DNA of 64,000 nt from UBA1952 sp965246905 (GTDB taxonomy: Bacteria; Bacteroidota; Bacteroidia; Chitinophagales; Chitinophagaceae), in contig CBDFFZ010000028.1 in the NCBI GenBank assembly GCA_965246905.1, positions 29,396-93,395 of the forward strand, given 5' to 3'. The notes beneath the pieces were generated by a model, which was not told the origin of the DNA, searched no databases, and worked only from the letters and a program-made list of their open reading frames with translations. Both the position numbers and the translations under genes were made by a program. The stretch's first letter is position 1, and the number at the start of each line of letters is the position of its first letter. Shown piece after piece: positions 26,765 to 36,274 of this stretch.

Positions 26765-28183
26765 TTAAATATCGCCAACCATTCCCTTAGGGTCCACCCA
26801 TTCGTCAAACTGCTCAGCAGTCATGTGTTCAAAGTCAAGTCCTTTCAGCTTATACTCAAGCGCAGCCTGCTTTAAGGTGATGCCGCGATGGTGGGCATCC
26901 TGCGCAATGGCTGCAGCATTGTAGTAGCCGATCTTCGGGTTGAGCGCGGTTACCAGCATCAGCGAATTGCCAACATGCTCGGCAATGTTCTTCTCTATCG
27001 GCTCCAAGCCCTCGGCGCATTTATCATTGAAGCTTACACAGCCTTCGCCAATCAAGCGTGCGCTGTGCAGGAAGTTGAAGATCATCACCGGCTTGAATAC
27101 ATTCAGCTCAAAATGCCCCATCGACCCGCCTATTGTTATGGCTACATCATTGCCCATTACCTGCGCAGCTATCATGGTTAATGCCTCGCACTGTGTGGGG
27201 TTTACCTTGCCCGGCATGATGGATGAGCCTGGCTCATTATCCGGAATATGGAGCTCACCGATGCCTGCGCGCGGCCCGGAGGAAAGCATACGGATATCAT
27301 TGGCAATCTTCATCAGGCTCACGGCAACCGTCTTCAGCGCGCCATGTGCTTCAACGATGGCATCATGTGCAGCGAGCGATTCGAATTTGTTTTCTGCAGT
27401 GATAAAAGGCAGACCGGTAAGCTCAGCAATCTTCCTGGCAACCGCTTCGGAATACCCTTTTGGCGTATTAATGCCGGTGCCTACCGCTGTACCTCCGAGG
27501 GCCAGCTCGCTGAGATGCGCAAGGGTGTTATTGATCGCCTTCAGGCCATGATCGAGCTGGCTTACGTAGCCGCTAAGCTCCTGGCCAACTGTAAGCGGCG
27601 TTGCATCCATAAAATGCGTGCGGCCGATCTTCACCACATGCATATACTGCTTCGACTTTGCAGCCAGTGTATCGCGCAGCTTCGTAATGCCGGGGATGGT
27701 GGTTTCCATCAGCATTTTGTAAGCCGCAATATGCATCGCCGTAGGGAAAGTATCATTGGATGATTGCGATTTATTTACATCATCATTGGGGTTAAGCACC
27801 TTTTTCTCATCCATCAGGCTGCCGCCGTTGAGCACATGCCCGCGGTAAGCCACCACCTCGTTCACATTCATATTGCTCTGTGTACCGGAGCCCGTTTGCC
27901 AAACCACCAGCGGAAATTCCGCATCCAGCTTGCCATCAAGTATCTCATCACATACCTTGCCGATAAGGGCAGATTTTTCTGCAGGAAGCACGCCGAGATC
28001 GTTATTGGTGAGCGCAGCAGCCTTCTTGAGGTAGGCAAATGCCCGGATGATCTCCTTAGGCATTTTGTTGATGTCCTGCGCTATTTTGAAGTTATCGATA
28101 GAGCGCTGTGTCTGTGCGCCATAATAGGCGGTGGCGGGCACCTGCACTTCGCCCATGGTATCTTTTTCGGTACGGAAATCCAT
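26765..28183 (-). CDS. fumC: Class II fumarate hydratase
   Basis: FumC interconverts fumarate and malate in the TCA cycle without an iron-sulphur cluster. The 472-residue sequence has the class II N-terminal block GEVQVPATAYYGAQTQRSI, the active-site loop GSSIMPGKVNPTQCEA and KIGRTHFMDATPLTVGQELSGY. The TQCEA continuation and the THFMDA segment separate it from the aspartase homologue encoded at 53309-54721. Length is normal. It has its own terminator. Confidence 0.95.
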   Translation of the reverse strand: MDFRTEKDTMGEVQVPATAYYGAQTQRSIDNFKIAQDINKMPKEIIRAFAYLKKAAALTNNDLGVLPAEKSALIGKVCDEILDGKLDAEFPLVVWQTGSGTQSNMNVNEVVAYRGHVLNGGSLMDEKKVLNPNDDVNKSQSSNDTFPTAMHIAAYKMLMETTIPGITKLRDTLAAKSKQYMHVVKIGRTHFMDATPLTVGQELSGYVSQLDHGLKAINNTLAHLSELALGGTAVGTGINTPKGYSEAVARKIAELTGLPFITAENKFESLAAHDAIVEAHGALKTVAVSLMKIANDIRMLSSGPRAGIGELHIPDNEPGSSIMPGKVNPTQCEALTMIAAQVMGNDVAITIGGSMGHFELNVFKPVMIFNFLHSARLIGEGCVSFNDKCAEGLEPIEKNIAEHVGNSLMLVTALNPKIGYYNAAAIAQDAHHRGITLKQAALEYKLKGLDFEHMTAEQFDEWVDPKGMVGDI

Positions 28184-28293
28184 TTTTTGATTTATGCTTT
28201 TTAAATGTTGATTCAGGATGTCGGCGTAAAGGTAAAGATGATTTCCAGAGCCAGAACTTTTCCACTATACTTGTAGTTTAGAATATTTGCGCC

Positions 28294-29907
28294 TTGAAAA
28301 ATATACTGTTGATTTTCCTGTTATCCGGTTTATACTTTTCATTAAAAGCACAGGATCGTTCCATCGAGCTGAGCAGTCCGTTCCCTGAGCCGCTGGAGAT
28401 GGACTACAAACTTTTGCAATGCCACAATGGCAATACCTTCCTTATCCAGCTGAAGAAGTTTGGAATAGGATTCAGGCTTTACGGAAAAGACAGAAAATTA
28501 ATCAAGGAGATGATGATCCCCGCGAAATTCTGGCGTCCCGCTAATATGAAAGGAGCCACGATCGAAGGTGTTTACGAGATAGCGGGTAAGCTGGATATTT
28601 TTTTCGCTCAGGAAAATGAACAGGTACCGGCAATGTACCGTATCGAGATCAGCACCGATGATGGAGCAGTAATTGACCAGCAGAAGATACATACGGTAGC
28701 AGAGCAAAAATCAAGGTCCATTTTTTCCAGGATGGGTGGTCTTACCGCATATTACCGTGTAACGAAAGACCCGTCATCAGATCACTATGCCGTAATCTTT
28801 ATCAACGATTTTACAGACGAGACAAATAAGCGTATTGAAGCCCTTATTTTTGATGAAAACCATAAGCTGCTTAAATATCTATTTTACAAACCTGTTGACG
28901 ATAAGTTCAAGTATGTTGATTATGCCGGCTCCGCTTTGAATGGCACCAGGCTGTTGCTATGCACCGACGACTACAATACCAGGTCTTCGGGCGGCAAGGA
29001 AAATAACATCGTGATTTCCGAGTCGGAGATGGCAGCCGATACTTTCCGTCATCATGTCCTGAATATCGAAACAGATCTTAAAGGTTTATCCTGTACCATA
29101 AGATTCCAGGGCGATCATAAGAAAGTACATTTGCTTACTTATAAGACAGGCGATGAAAAGCAGAAAAACCTCTACGATGTTTGCCTGAATGCCGGTGATC
29201 TTTCGCCCATTTATATCAATGCAGTATCCCAGGAAAGACTTTCAGCAGACGGCAGAGAAAAGCACGGCGCCAAAAAAGACTTTCATGGTACTCCGATAAA
29301 TTATCTCAGCAACGACGACAATTCGACGACCATACTGCTTGAAGAACATTCCAAGATCGATTACAACTCGGGCGGCCATGGCATAACGACCTATGCAATA
29401 GAAAATATAGGGGTCATGGATATGGATGAAAACGGAAAGGTGGCGAATGCATACCAGTCAAGAAAATGCCAGGCTTCCAAAAAAGGAATGAACGAAATGC
29501 AGCAGGTAAGGCAGGAAAACACACAGATGAGCGATGTCTTTAAGCGAAATTTGGTGATCGGGGATGACGCAGATATAGACTTCTACTCCTTTAATTATGC
29601 CAGGACGCAATCCGCTACCTACATTATTTATAACACGCATCCTGACAATTTCAGCAGCGACGACGAAAAAAAATCGAATTATTGCATCAGCGGCATCACA
29701 GGTACCCAAACGATTTGCTTGGCGTTGCGCAACGGCCAATGGGTAAAAGGATATTTATGGGGCGAACCGAACAGCCAGTTTGATAACCGCTTTACAAGTG
29801 TGGGCTCATCGCATTTTGATAAAAGAACCGGTACTTATGCAGCATTGATCATAGACCAGAAAGGCAAGAGAAAACAGGCCCTTATTGCCTGGACAAATTT
29901 AAAATAG
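28294..29907 (+). CDS. Secreted protein of unknown function
   Basis: The 537-residue protein starts with TTG and has a signal peptide (about residues 1-19, ending LKA before Q20). The rest is soluble, charged and beta-rich, without recognisable catalytic motifs, repeats or a C-terminal sorting domain. The spacing of aromatic and Gly residues (KTGDEKQKNLYDVC, DFYSFNYART) would suit a beta-propeller, but I cannot show it. It precedes a peroxidase-like gene by 23 bp and the two may be co-transcribed. Confidence 0.62.
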   Translation: MKNILLIFLLSGLYFSLKAQDRSIELSSPFPEPLEMDYKLLQCHNGNTFLIQLKKFGIGFRLYGKDRKLIKEMMIPAKFWRPANMKGATIEGVYEIAGKLDIFFAQENEQVPAMYRIEISTDDGAVIDQQKIHTVAEQKSRSIFSRMGGLTAYYRVTKDPSSDHYAVIFINDFTDETNKRIEALIFDENHKLLKYLFYKPVDDKFKYVDYAGSALNGTRLLLCTDDYNTRSSGGKENNIVISESEMAADTFRHHVLNIETDLKGLSCTIRFQGDHKKVHLLTYKTGDEKQKNLYDVCLNAGDLSPIYINAVSQERLSADGREKHGAKKDFHGTPINYLSNDDNSTTILLEEHSKIDYNSGGHGITTYAIENIGVMDMDENGKVANAYQSRKCQASKKGMNEMQQVRQENTQMSDVFKRNLVIGDDADIDFYSFNYARTQSATYIIYNTHPDNFSSDDEKKSNYCISGITGTQTICLALRNGQWVKGYLWGEPNSQFDNRFTSVGSSHFDKRTGTYAALIIDQKGKRKQALIAWTNLK

Positions 29908-29930
29908 GGAGTGACAGGTAAATTCGCATC

Positions 29931-30872
29931 TTGAAAAAATGGGGCATCACAATATCGCTTTTCTGTATGCTGCTTGCGGCTTTTTCTTTCCAGAAAAAAG
30001 ATAGCACAATTATAAAAGCCGAGCTTGGCCGCACCCTTTTCTTCGATCCAATCCTCTCTGCCGACAGCAGCCTTAGCTGCGCCTCCTGCCATAAGCCGGA
30101 ATTCGCCTTTGCGGATACGATTCCTTTTTCTATTGGTATGCATGGCAACAAAGGGCTGCGCAATGCGCCATCGGTAATGAATATGAGTGCGCGCAGCTCC
30201 TTCTTCTGGGATGGCCGCGCAGCAAGTCTTCAGGCACAGGCGATCTTCCCGATGAGCGATACGAACGAAATGGCCCTGCCTGTGGCCATCGCAGTAAAAC
30301 GCCTTAACCGCAGCAAGACTTACCGCAGGCTGTTTTATACCGCTTTTCATCAGCTCCCAAATAAATATAACCTCGGCCTCGCGCTTGCGGCTTTTGAAAA
30401 AACCCTTGAAACATCCAACACAGCATACGATCGCTGGCAGGACGGCAAAAAGGACGCGATAACGGAGCAGCAACGCCGCGGAAGGGTCGTTTTTTTAGGA
30501 AAGGGCCAGTGCAATCAGTGCCATTTTACACCGGATTTTACAGGAGATGAATTTCGCAGCATAGGCCTTTTCAATGGTAAGCAATGGAACGATTCAGGCC
30601 GCTACATAAAGACGCATATAAAGAGCGACATCGGGAAGTTTAAAGTTCCGGGTCTCCGCAATGTGGCCATTACTGCACCTTACATGCACGATGGCTCATT
30701 CAAAACCCTGCGCAGCGTAATTGATTATTATAATGACCCGGATGCAACCATTCCTCATGCCTGGAACCGGGATTCTTTACTTGCACGGCCATTGCATCTT
30801 ACCGAAGGCGAGAAACAGGATTTGGAGGCTTTTCTTCATGCTTTGACGGATGATCAGTTTGTAAAGAAGTAA
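29931..30872 (+). CDS. Dihaem cytochrome c peroxidase/MauG family protein
   Basis: The 313-residue exported protein has an N-terminal signal segment (about 1-20) and two c-type haem motifs, CASCH at 50-54 and CNQCH at 194-198. This is the arrangement of bacterial dihaem peroxidases and MauG-type proteins. Family motifs include LGRTLFFDPILSADSSLSCASCH, RNAPSVMNM and FKVPGLRNVAITAPYMHDG. It should act in the periplasm, reducing hydrogen peroxide or oxidising an unknown partner. Start is TTG. The protein is somewhat shorter than typical CcpA enzymes, and I cannot tell a peroxidase from a MauG-like oxidase by sequence alone. Confidence 0.88.
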   Translation: MKKWGITISLFCMLLAAFSFQKKDSTIIKAELGRTLFFDPILSADSSLSCASCHKPEFAFADTIPFSIGMHGNKGLRNAPSVMNMSARSSFFWDGRAASLQAQAIFPMSDTNEMALPVAIAVKRLNRSKTYRRLFYTAFHQLPNKYNLGLALAAFEKTLETSNTAYDRWQDGKKDAITEQQRRGRVVFLGKGQCNQCHFTPDFTGDEFRSIGLFNGKQWNDSGRYIKTHIKSDIGKFKVPGLRNVAITAPYMHDGSFKTLRSVIDYYNDPDATIPHAWNRDSLLARPLHLTEGEKQDLEAFLHALTDDQFVKK

Positions 30873-30894
30873 TTACTTTCCCCATAAAAAACTT

Positions 30895-31614
30895 ATGAAT
30901 CCATCCCATAAAAAGACAGCCGTAATAACCGGCGCTACGCAAGGCATCGGCAAGGCGATTGCAGAAAAACTTTTGGCGGAAGGGTTTTCCGTTGCGATCT
31001 GTGCCCGTACCGAAGCAGATCTTGACAGCCTCAAAGAATTATGGTCGGCCCTCTATCCTGACGCAGAGATTCTTGCCATTGTTGCAGATTTTAGCAGGGA
31101 AATAGATGTTACCATATTTGCGGAAAAAATAAAACCGGACTTTCCTGTAATTGATGTTTTGGTAAACAATACTGGTATCCTGCTCACCGGGAGCCTTGCA
31201 ACAGAGCCGGAAGGACAACTGGAACAGCTGATGCAGGTAAATCTATTCAGTGCCTACCACCTGACCCGCGCGCTGCTACCTGCAATGATAGACCAGCAGA
31301 AAGGACATATTTTTAATATTTGCTCCATATCCAGCCTCAAGGCATATCCTGACTATGGCGCTTATGGCATTACCAAATATGCTTTGCTTGGCTTTTCGGA
31401 AAATCTGCGGGAAGAATTGAAAGGTGATAATATAAAGGTTACCGCAATTTGCCCCGGTGCAACCTGGAGCCGGTCGTGGGATGGCTCTGGCATATCTCCC
31501 ACACGTATAATGCAGTCGGAAGATGTAGCCACTATATTGTGGGCAGCTTATAACCTTTCTGCTAATGCCAACGTAGAAACGATTGTACTGCGGCCTCAAC
31601 ATGGCGATCTGTAG
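30895..31614 (+). CDS. Short-chain dehydrogenase/reductase
   Basis: The 239-residue protein is a classical SDR. It has the cofactor motif TGATQGIG near residues 12-19, the NNTG structural motif near 91 (usually NNAG), catalytic Ser in ICSISS and YGITK supplying Tyr and Lys. The CARTE sequence after beta-2 suggests NADP(H). It resembles the 3-oxoacyl-ACP reductase-like SDRs in general form, but the substrate is unknown and no fatty-acid genes are adjacent. It starts 22 bp after the peroxidase gene. Confidence 0.88.
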   Translation: MNPSHKKTAVITGATQGIGKAIAEKLLAEGFSVAICARTEADLDSLKELWSALYPDAEILAIVADFSREIDVTIFAEKIKPDFPVIDVLVNNTGILLTGSLATEPEGQLEQLMQVNLFSAYHLTRALLPAMIDQQKGHIFNICSISSLKAYPDYGAYGITKYALLGFSENLREELKGDNIKVTAICPGATWSRSWDGSGISPTRIMQSEDVATILWAAYNLSANANVETIVLRPQHGDL

Positions 31615-31760
31615 CCACCAATAATTACCAAAGCGAAACTCCCTTATGAAGAATTTTTATCTTGATAAGCGCCACATAAATTATTGCCCATCGTTCTTTA
31701 ATCTATTGTGTTTTAACCCAATTTTAACCCGTACGGAAATTTAGCTGCACAGCATCCAAT

Positions 31761-31768
31761 TAATTTTG
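31761..31768 (+). promoter_or_regulatory. -7 promoter box for batD
   Basis: TAATTTTG matches TAnnTTTG exactly. It would start transcription at about 31774, supporting the ATG at 31785 rather than the GTG at 31773. The -33 element is weak. Confidence 0.5.
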
Positions 31769-31784
31769 TCGTGTGACCACGATT

Positions 31785-33803
31785 ATGCTTCCGCTACGCT
31801 ATACCTGCTTTTTTTTCCTGCCCGCCCTGCTTTTACAAAGCATTTGCGCTGCCGGGCAAAATGTAGTTTTTACAGCCAATGCAGGTGCCCCGAAAATGGG
31901 ACTAAATGATCAGATAGAGGTTTCCTACACCATCCGCGATGCCGAAAATCTACAAGGTGTTGGTCCCGGCAGCTTTAAGGATTTTAAGATTGTTGGCGGC
32001 CCCTTTCAGGCACAGAGCAGCAGCGTTAGCATCAGCGGGAACCGTGCTGTGCAGACGATGAGCGTGTCACTTACTTATGTACTCCAGCCGCTCCATACCG
32101 GCAATTTGAATATTACTCCAGGCATTGCCAAAGATGCCGCTGGCCACACATTTCAATCCAACCCGCTTACTATCCAGGTTGTGCCCGGCAGCATTGCACA
32201 GCAACAGCGCAGGCAGCAGGCAAGTCAATATGACCCCTTTGGCGATGACCCATTCGGAAGCGATCCCTTTGCAGGTATGCGCCAGCGGATGATACAGGGC
32301 AGGCAGCAACGCCCGCAACAACAAGCCCCACAACCTGCGCCGGTAAGTATGGCCGATGTGTACAAGGATATTTTCATCAAGGTAAATGTGGACAAACAAT
32401 CTGTGCATGTAGGTGAGCAGATTACTGCCTCTTATAAGCTATACGCACGGCTGCCGATGCAGGTAGGCATCTCCAAGCTGCCATCACTTAATGGCTTCTG
32501 GACACAGGATTTTGAGCTCCCTAAACAGGCAAAGCCGACTGAGGAAATCTTTAATGGCAAAAAATACCAGGTATTTCTCCTAAAAAAATCAGCGCTGTTT
32601 CCGCAGCAAACAGGTAAGCTGATACTCGACCCCGCCGAGGCCGAAGGCAATGTGCGCATCGTCCAGAAAGTGCGTGCGCAAAACCCTTTCGGGGATATGT
32701 TTAATGATCCGATTTTCCAGGCCATGGGCGGCAATCTGAGCATGAGCGATCCGTTTTTCAATGAAGATATGTTCGGTGGCACAGCCTATAAAGATGTACC
32801 TGTGCATATTAAAAGCGCCCCGGTAGCGGTAAATGTGCTTCCGCTTCCTGATAAAGATGCGCCTGCGGATTTTGGCGGTGCAGTGGGTAATTTTACCATG
32901 GATGCAAAGATGGATAAATCCCACCTTACAACAGATGGCGCAGCAACCCTTACTTTAAAGATCAACGGTACTGGTAATTTCAAGCTTATACAGGCCCCGA
33001 AGCTCCAATTGCCCAATGGCCTTGACACCTATGACCCACAGGTGATTGATACCATTACGGGTCGTACTACGACCATCAGCGGGGCTAAAATTATAACGTA
33101 CAGCATTACACCGCGCACTCCTGGAGACTATACGATACCGTCCATTCCATTCAGCTACTATAACCCGCAAAGCGGCGCTTATATAACCCTGCATTCAGTG
33201 CCTTTTAAACTGCAGGTAACGGCAGGCAGGCATTATCAGCCCGCTGCACTTGCTAAGCTCACGCCCGGCCTGAAGGATATTCATGAGAATGTGTGGAAAG
33301 CGCCTGCATCTTTTGAGAGTGCTACGATTCGTCCACTGATCCTGACGCCGGGCTACTGGTCTATGTATGCCTTACCACTCCTTGCGCTTATCGGCGTAGG
33401 CGTATGGAGACGCCGTGAAGATGAGCTTCAGGGTAATACCGGCCTGCTTAAAAATAAGCGTGCTAATAAGGTTGCACTGAAGCGCCTTATTACTGCCAAA
33501 ATGCTTCTTCAGAGTAATAAGCGCAATGCCTTTTATGAAGAGATATCCAAAGCGATATGGCTTTACCTGAGTGATAAATTGGGTATTCCTTTGTCTGCAC
33601 TCTCAAAGGAAGCCGCAGCTCAAATACTTGTTACACGCGGAGTACCAGCGCATATTCAGGCTGAGATGAACCATGTAACGGAAGACTGCGAACTTGCGCT
33701 TTATGCGCCAACAGGCGGCAAGCAGCAAATGCAGCAGACTTATGAAACAGCCGTAACAATCATCAGCAAACTGGAAAATCATTTGCAGCAACCATCGAGA
33801 TGA
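31785..33803 (+). CDS. batD: BatD-like protein
   Basis: BatD proteins occur with von Willebrand-factor proteins BatA/BatB in Bacteroides aerotolerance operons, and their molecular role is unclear. The product of about 672 residues has a signal peptide (ending near AAGQ) and Ig-like beta domains with the family blocks DQIEVSYTI, HVGEQITASYKLY and YSITPRTPGDYTIPSIPFSYYNP. A Gln/Pro/Asp-rich low-complexity stretch (DPFGDDPFGSDPF and following) lies in between. A membrane helix near residue 530 is followed by a cytoplasmic helical domain. It overlaps batE by 4 bp. The usual batA/batB/batC are not upstream here. Confidence 0.85.
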   Translation: MLPLRYTCFFFLPALLLQSICAAGQNVVFTANAGAPKMGLNDQIEVSYTIRDAENLQGVGPGSFKDFKIVGGPFQAQSSSVSISGNRAVQTMSVSLTYVLQPLHTGNLNITPGIAKDAAGHTFQSNPLTIQVVPGSIAQQQRRQQASQYDPFGDDPFGSDPFAGMRQRMIQGRQQRPQQQAPQPAPVSMADVYKDIFIKVNVDKQSVHVGEQITASYKLYARLPMQVGISKLPSLNGFWTQDFELPKQAKPTEEIFNGKKYQVFLLKKSALFPQQTGKLILDPAEAEGNVRIVQKVRAQNPFGDMFNDPIFQAMGGNLSMSDPFFNEDMFGGTAYKDVPVHIKSAPVAVNVLPLPDKDAPADFGGAVGNFTMDAKMDKSHLTTDGAATLTLKINGTGNFKLIQAPKLQLPNGLDTYDPQVIDTITGRTTTISGAKIITYSITPRTPGDYTIPSIPFSYYNPQSGAYITLHSVPFKLQVTAGRHYQPAALAKLTPGLKDIHENVWKAPASFESATIRPLILTPGYWSMYALPLLALIGVGVWRRREDELQGNTGLLKNKRANKVALKRLITAKMLLQSNKRNAFYEEISKAIWLYLSDKLGIPLSALSKEAAAQILVTRGVPAHIQAEMNHVTEDCELALYAPTGGKQQMQQTYETAVTIISKLENHLQQPSR

Positions 33804-34618
33804 ATATACTGCGTCATCCTGTGTTCTTATTTTTTCCCGGCTGCATTAGCGCTGTGCAACGCTCGCTGGTAGCAGTAGTTTTTTTACCGTTTTTTTTACT
33901 GAGCATTATTAATGGCGCAAGTGCTTCCCCAAATGATGCCTGGCAAAAGGGAAATACTTTTTATGCGCAAAAGCAGTATGACAGCGCAGCTTTTTATTTT
34001 GAGCAAATTGCCGCTTCGAAGCCTGGAGATGCTACTGTGTTTTACAATCTCGGCAATACTTACTACAGGCTTAACAAAGTGGGTTTATCTGTTCTCAACT
34101 ATGAGCGTGCCCTAAAGCGCAAGCCAGATTATAAGGAGGCTAATGAGAATCTTTTATTGGCAAGAAGCAGAATTCCCGGCGGGCCGCAGCAGGCTCCGAC
34201 AGATATTTTTTTTATCCGCTGGTGGAAAAGTTTGACTGCACCACGGCTTGTTATGGTCTGGTCTGTGCTCAGTCTTATTGCCTTTATATTATTGATCGGA
34301 CTTTTACTATTCCGCAGACTGAGGCAGGGGCAAAATTTGATCCGCCCACAAATTATTGGCGCGCTTGTGCTTACGTGGCTTTGTTGCCTGCTCCTTGCTT
34401 TTAGTAGTGTGTACGCCGCTATGGGCACTATAACCGGCGTTGTATTGCAGGAAGGAGCCGCATTCACCGAAGCGATGAAAAGGGACAGAAGTACAGGCAG
34501 TTTAATGGAAGGTACTTCTCTGAAAATAATATCCCGGCAGGGTAATAATTATGAAGTCGAGGTACCAGATGGCCGTAGAGGATTAGTGCCAGCTGAAGCC
34601 GTCCATATTGTTGATTAA
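33800..34618 (+). CDS. batE: BatE-like TPR/SH3 membrane protein
   Basis: The 272-residue protein has a hydrophobic N-terminal segment (about 20-42) and two TPR units (about 45-120, NDAWQKGNTFYAQKQYDSAAFYFE-like and VFYNLGNTYYRLNKVGLSVLNYERAL-like). Two membrane helices follow (about 150-172 and 185-210), then a C-terminal bacterial SH3-like domain (about 215-270). This is the BatE architecture. The start codon overlaps the batD stop (ATGA), so the pair is translationally coupled. It may help assemble a complex with BatD at the inner membrane. Confidence 0.82.
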   Translation: MNILRHPVFLFFPGCISAVQRSLVAVVFLPFFLLSIINGASASPNDAWQKGNTFYAQKQYDSAAFYFEQIAASKPGDATVFYNLGNTYYRLNKVGLSVLNYERALKRKPDYKEANENLLLARSRIPGGPQQAPTDIFFIRWWKSLTAPRLVMVWSVLSLIAFILLIGLLLFRRLRQGQNLIRPQIIGALVLTWLCCLLLAFSSVYAAMGTITGVVLQEGAAFTEAMKRDRSTGSLMEGTSLKIISRQGNNYEVEVPDGRRGLVPAEAVHIVD

Positions 34619-34672
34619 GGCAATACTTTTTTGTCTGCTACGCGCACCTTCTTTGCTAATTTTACTGCATAG

Positions 34673-35299
34673 ATGTATTTTATAAAGACTCCGTGGTGGC
34701 TCCCCAAGCTATTTTCCCAAAGCCTCATATGGAAGATGCCGGCAAGCATAGTACCTACCGTATATCTGACTTTTGATGATGGTCCTCATCCGGTAGCCAC
34801 GCCTTTTGCACTGGAAGCATTAGAAAAATATCAGGCTAAAGGAACGTTTTTCTGTATTGGCAAAAATGTGCTTGCCCACCCGGAAATATTCAAACGGATA
34901 AAGACATATGGCCATAGCGTTGGTAATCATACGCAAAACCATCTTAATGGCTGGCATACCGCAACTGCAACCTATTTAGCCAATATCCATGATGCGGGAA
35001 GTGCAATAAACAGCCTGCTTTTCCGCCCGCCGTATGGCCGCATCAAGCGGAGCCAAGTAAAATTCCTTAGAAAATCTGCACCACCTTACAAGATCATCAT
35101 GTGGGATATATTAAGCGCAGATTTCGATCCGAATATTACGCCACAGCAGTGCCTTGATCATGTATTGAAACATATTTCTCCCGGCTCGATTGTTGTTTTC
35201 CATGACAGTGCGAAAGCCTGGGAACGCATGAGCTACGCACTGCCTCTTGTATTGTCTTTTTGTAACAATAAAGGCTGGATATGCGCTGCTATCAAATAA
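34673..35299 (+). CDS. NodB-family polysaccharide deacetylase
   Basis: The 208-residue protein is a single NodB/CE4 domain. Metal and catalytic motifs are present: TFDDGP at 33-38, HTQNH (H-[ST]-x-x-H) at 86-90, FRPPYGR near 119-125 and VVFHDS near 182-187. These enzymes remove acetyl groups from GlcNAc or MurNAc units in peptidoglycan or other glycans, using a divalent metal. There is no signal peptide; a hydrophobic N-terminus (about 8-30) might serve as an uncleaved anchor. The substrate is not predictable. Confidence 0.9.
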   Translation: MYFIKTPWWLPKLFSQSLIWKMPASIVPTVYLTFDDGPHPVATPFALEALEKYQAKGTFFCIGKNVLAHPEIFKRIKTYGHSVGNHTQNHLNGWHTATATYLANIHDAGSAINSLLFRPPYGRIKRSQVKFLRKSAPPYKIIMWDILSADFDPNITPQQCLDHVLKHISPGSIVVFHDSAKAWERMSYALPLVLSFCNNKGWICAAIK

Positions 35300-35334
35300 G
35301 TAACGGCCATTAGAGCAATCAGTTAAAAATTACT

Positions 35335-36105
35335 ATGTTCATCGATACACACACCCACCTTTATGACGACCGGCTAAATGCCGGGGAGCAGGATGCTATG
35401 ATACAGCGTGCTCTTGATGCCGGCGTACATAAACTTTACATGCCCAATTGCGACCATTCGACTATTGAAGGTATGATGCGCATTGCCCGCGCGTGGCCGG
35501 CGGAATGCCTGCCGATGATGGGCCTTCACCCCTGCTATGTAAAAGAGGATTTTGAGCAGGAGCTCGCTATTGTATCAGATTGGCTCACCAAAGAGAAATT
35601 CAGCGCAATCGGTGAGATAGGGTTGGATTATTACTGGGATAAAACTTTTGTACCGCAGCAAAAGCAGGCTTTTGAATGGCAGATAGACCGGGCACTTGAG
35701 TATGACCTGCCCATTGTTATTCACAGCCGCGAAAGCACACAGGACTGTATAGATATAGTGCGCAGCAAACAAAATGGCAAGCTATCCGGCATATTTCACT
35801 GTTTCAGCGGTACACTTTCAGAAGCGGAACAGATCATTACGCTTGGTGGCTTTTATCTTGGCATTGGAGGTGTGGTAACTTATAAAAATAGCACGCTGCA
35901 ACCTGTAGTGCAGGAAGTGCCGCTTGAGTACATCGTATTAGAAACAGATGCTCCGTATCTGACGCCCATACCCCATCGCGGCAGGAAAAATGAAAGCAGT
36001 TTTCTCCCGCTTATCGGGATGAAGATTGCTGAGTTGAAGCAGATGTGCGTGGAAAAGGTTGCGACCATCACTACGATGAATGCACATAAAATTTTTGGCG
36101 AATAA
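35335..36105 (+). CDS. TatD-family metal-dependent hydrolase
   Basis: The 256-residue TIM-barrel protein shows the TatD motifs: DTHTHLYDD at the start (metal ligands H6 and H8), GEIGLDYYWD with the bridging Glu, HSRES, HCFSGT and ETDAPYLTP. TatD enzymes are DNases or related nucleic-acid exonucleases in quality control. Length and motifs are standard. A tRNA-Ser gene follows, and its -33 promoter element lies inside the last codons of this gene. Confidence 0.92.
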   Translation: MFIDTHTHLYDDRLNAGEQDAMIQRALDAGVHKLYMPNCDHSTIEGMMRIARAWPAECLPMMGLHPCYVKEDFEQELAIVSDWLTKEKFSAIGEIGLDYYWDKTFVPQQKQAFEWQIDRALEYDLPIVIHSRESTQDCIDIVRSKQNGKLSGIFHCFSGTLSEAEQIITLGGFYLGIGGVVTYKNSTLQPVVQEVPLEYIVLETDAPYLTPIPHRGRKNESSFLPLIGMKIAELKQMCVEKVATITTMNAHKIFGE

Positions 36106-36128
36106 GAAAGAAGTATTACTTACTTTTG
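36092..36128 (+). promoter_or_regulatory. Promoter of tRNA-Ser
   Basis: TTTTTG (36092-36097) and TACTTTTG (36121-36128, perfect TAnnTTTG) are separated by 23 bp, giving a start about 10 bp before the mature tRNA. The -33 element overlaps the end of the TatD gene. Confidence 0.75.
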
Positions 36129-36145
36129 CCGCCCCATCCGCGTCC

Positions 36146-36232
36146 GGAGACGTGTCCGAGTGGTTGAAGGAGCACGCCTGGAAAGTGTGTATACGGGAAA
36201 CTGTATCATGAGTTCGAATCTCATCGTCTCCG
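36146..36232 (+). tRNA. tRNA-Ser (anticodon GGA)
   Basis: An 87-nt class II tRNA. The acceptor stem is GGAGACG/CGTCTCC with discriminator G73, the anticodon arm is CACGC-CTGGAAA-GTGTG (anticodon GGA), and a long variable arm and GTTCGAATC T-arm follow. CCA is not encoded. Confidence 0.96.
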
Positions 36233-36233
36233 C

Positions 36234-36274
36234 AAAAAGGGACAAACTGGTTTAATCCGGTTTGTCCCTTTTTC
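36234..36274 (+). terminator. Terminator of tRNA-Ser
   Basis: A 14-bp stem, AAAAAGGGACAAAC with its complement, closes a 12-nt loop and ends in TTTTTC, immediately after the tRNA. Confidence 0.9.
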
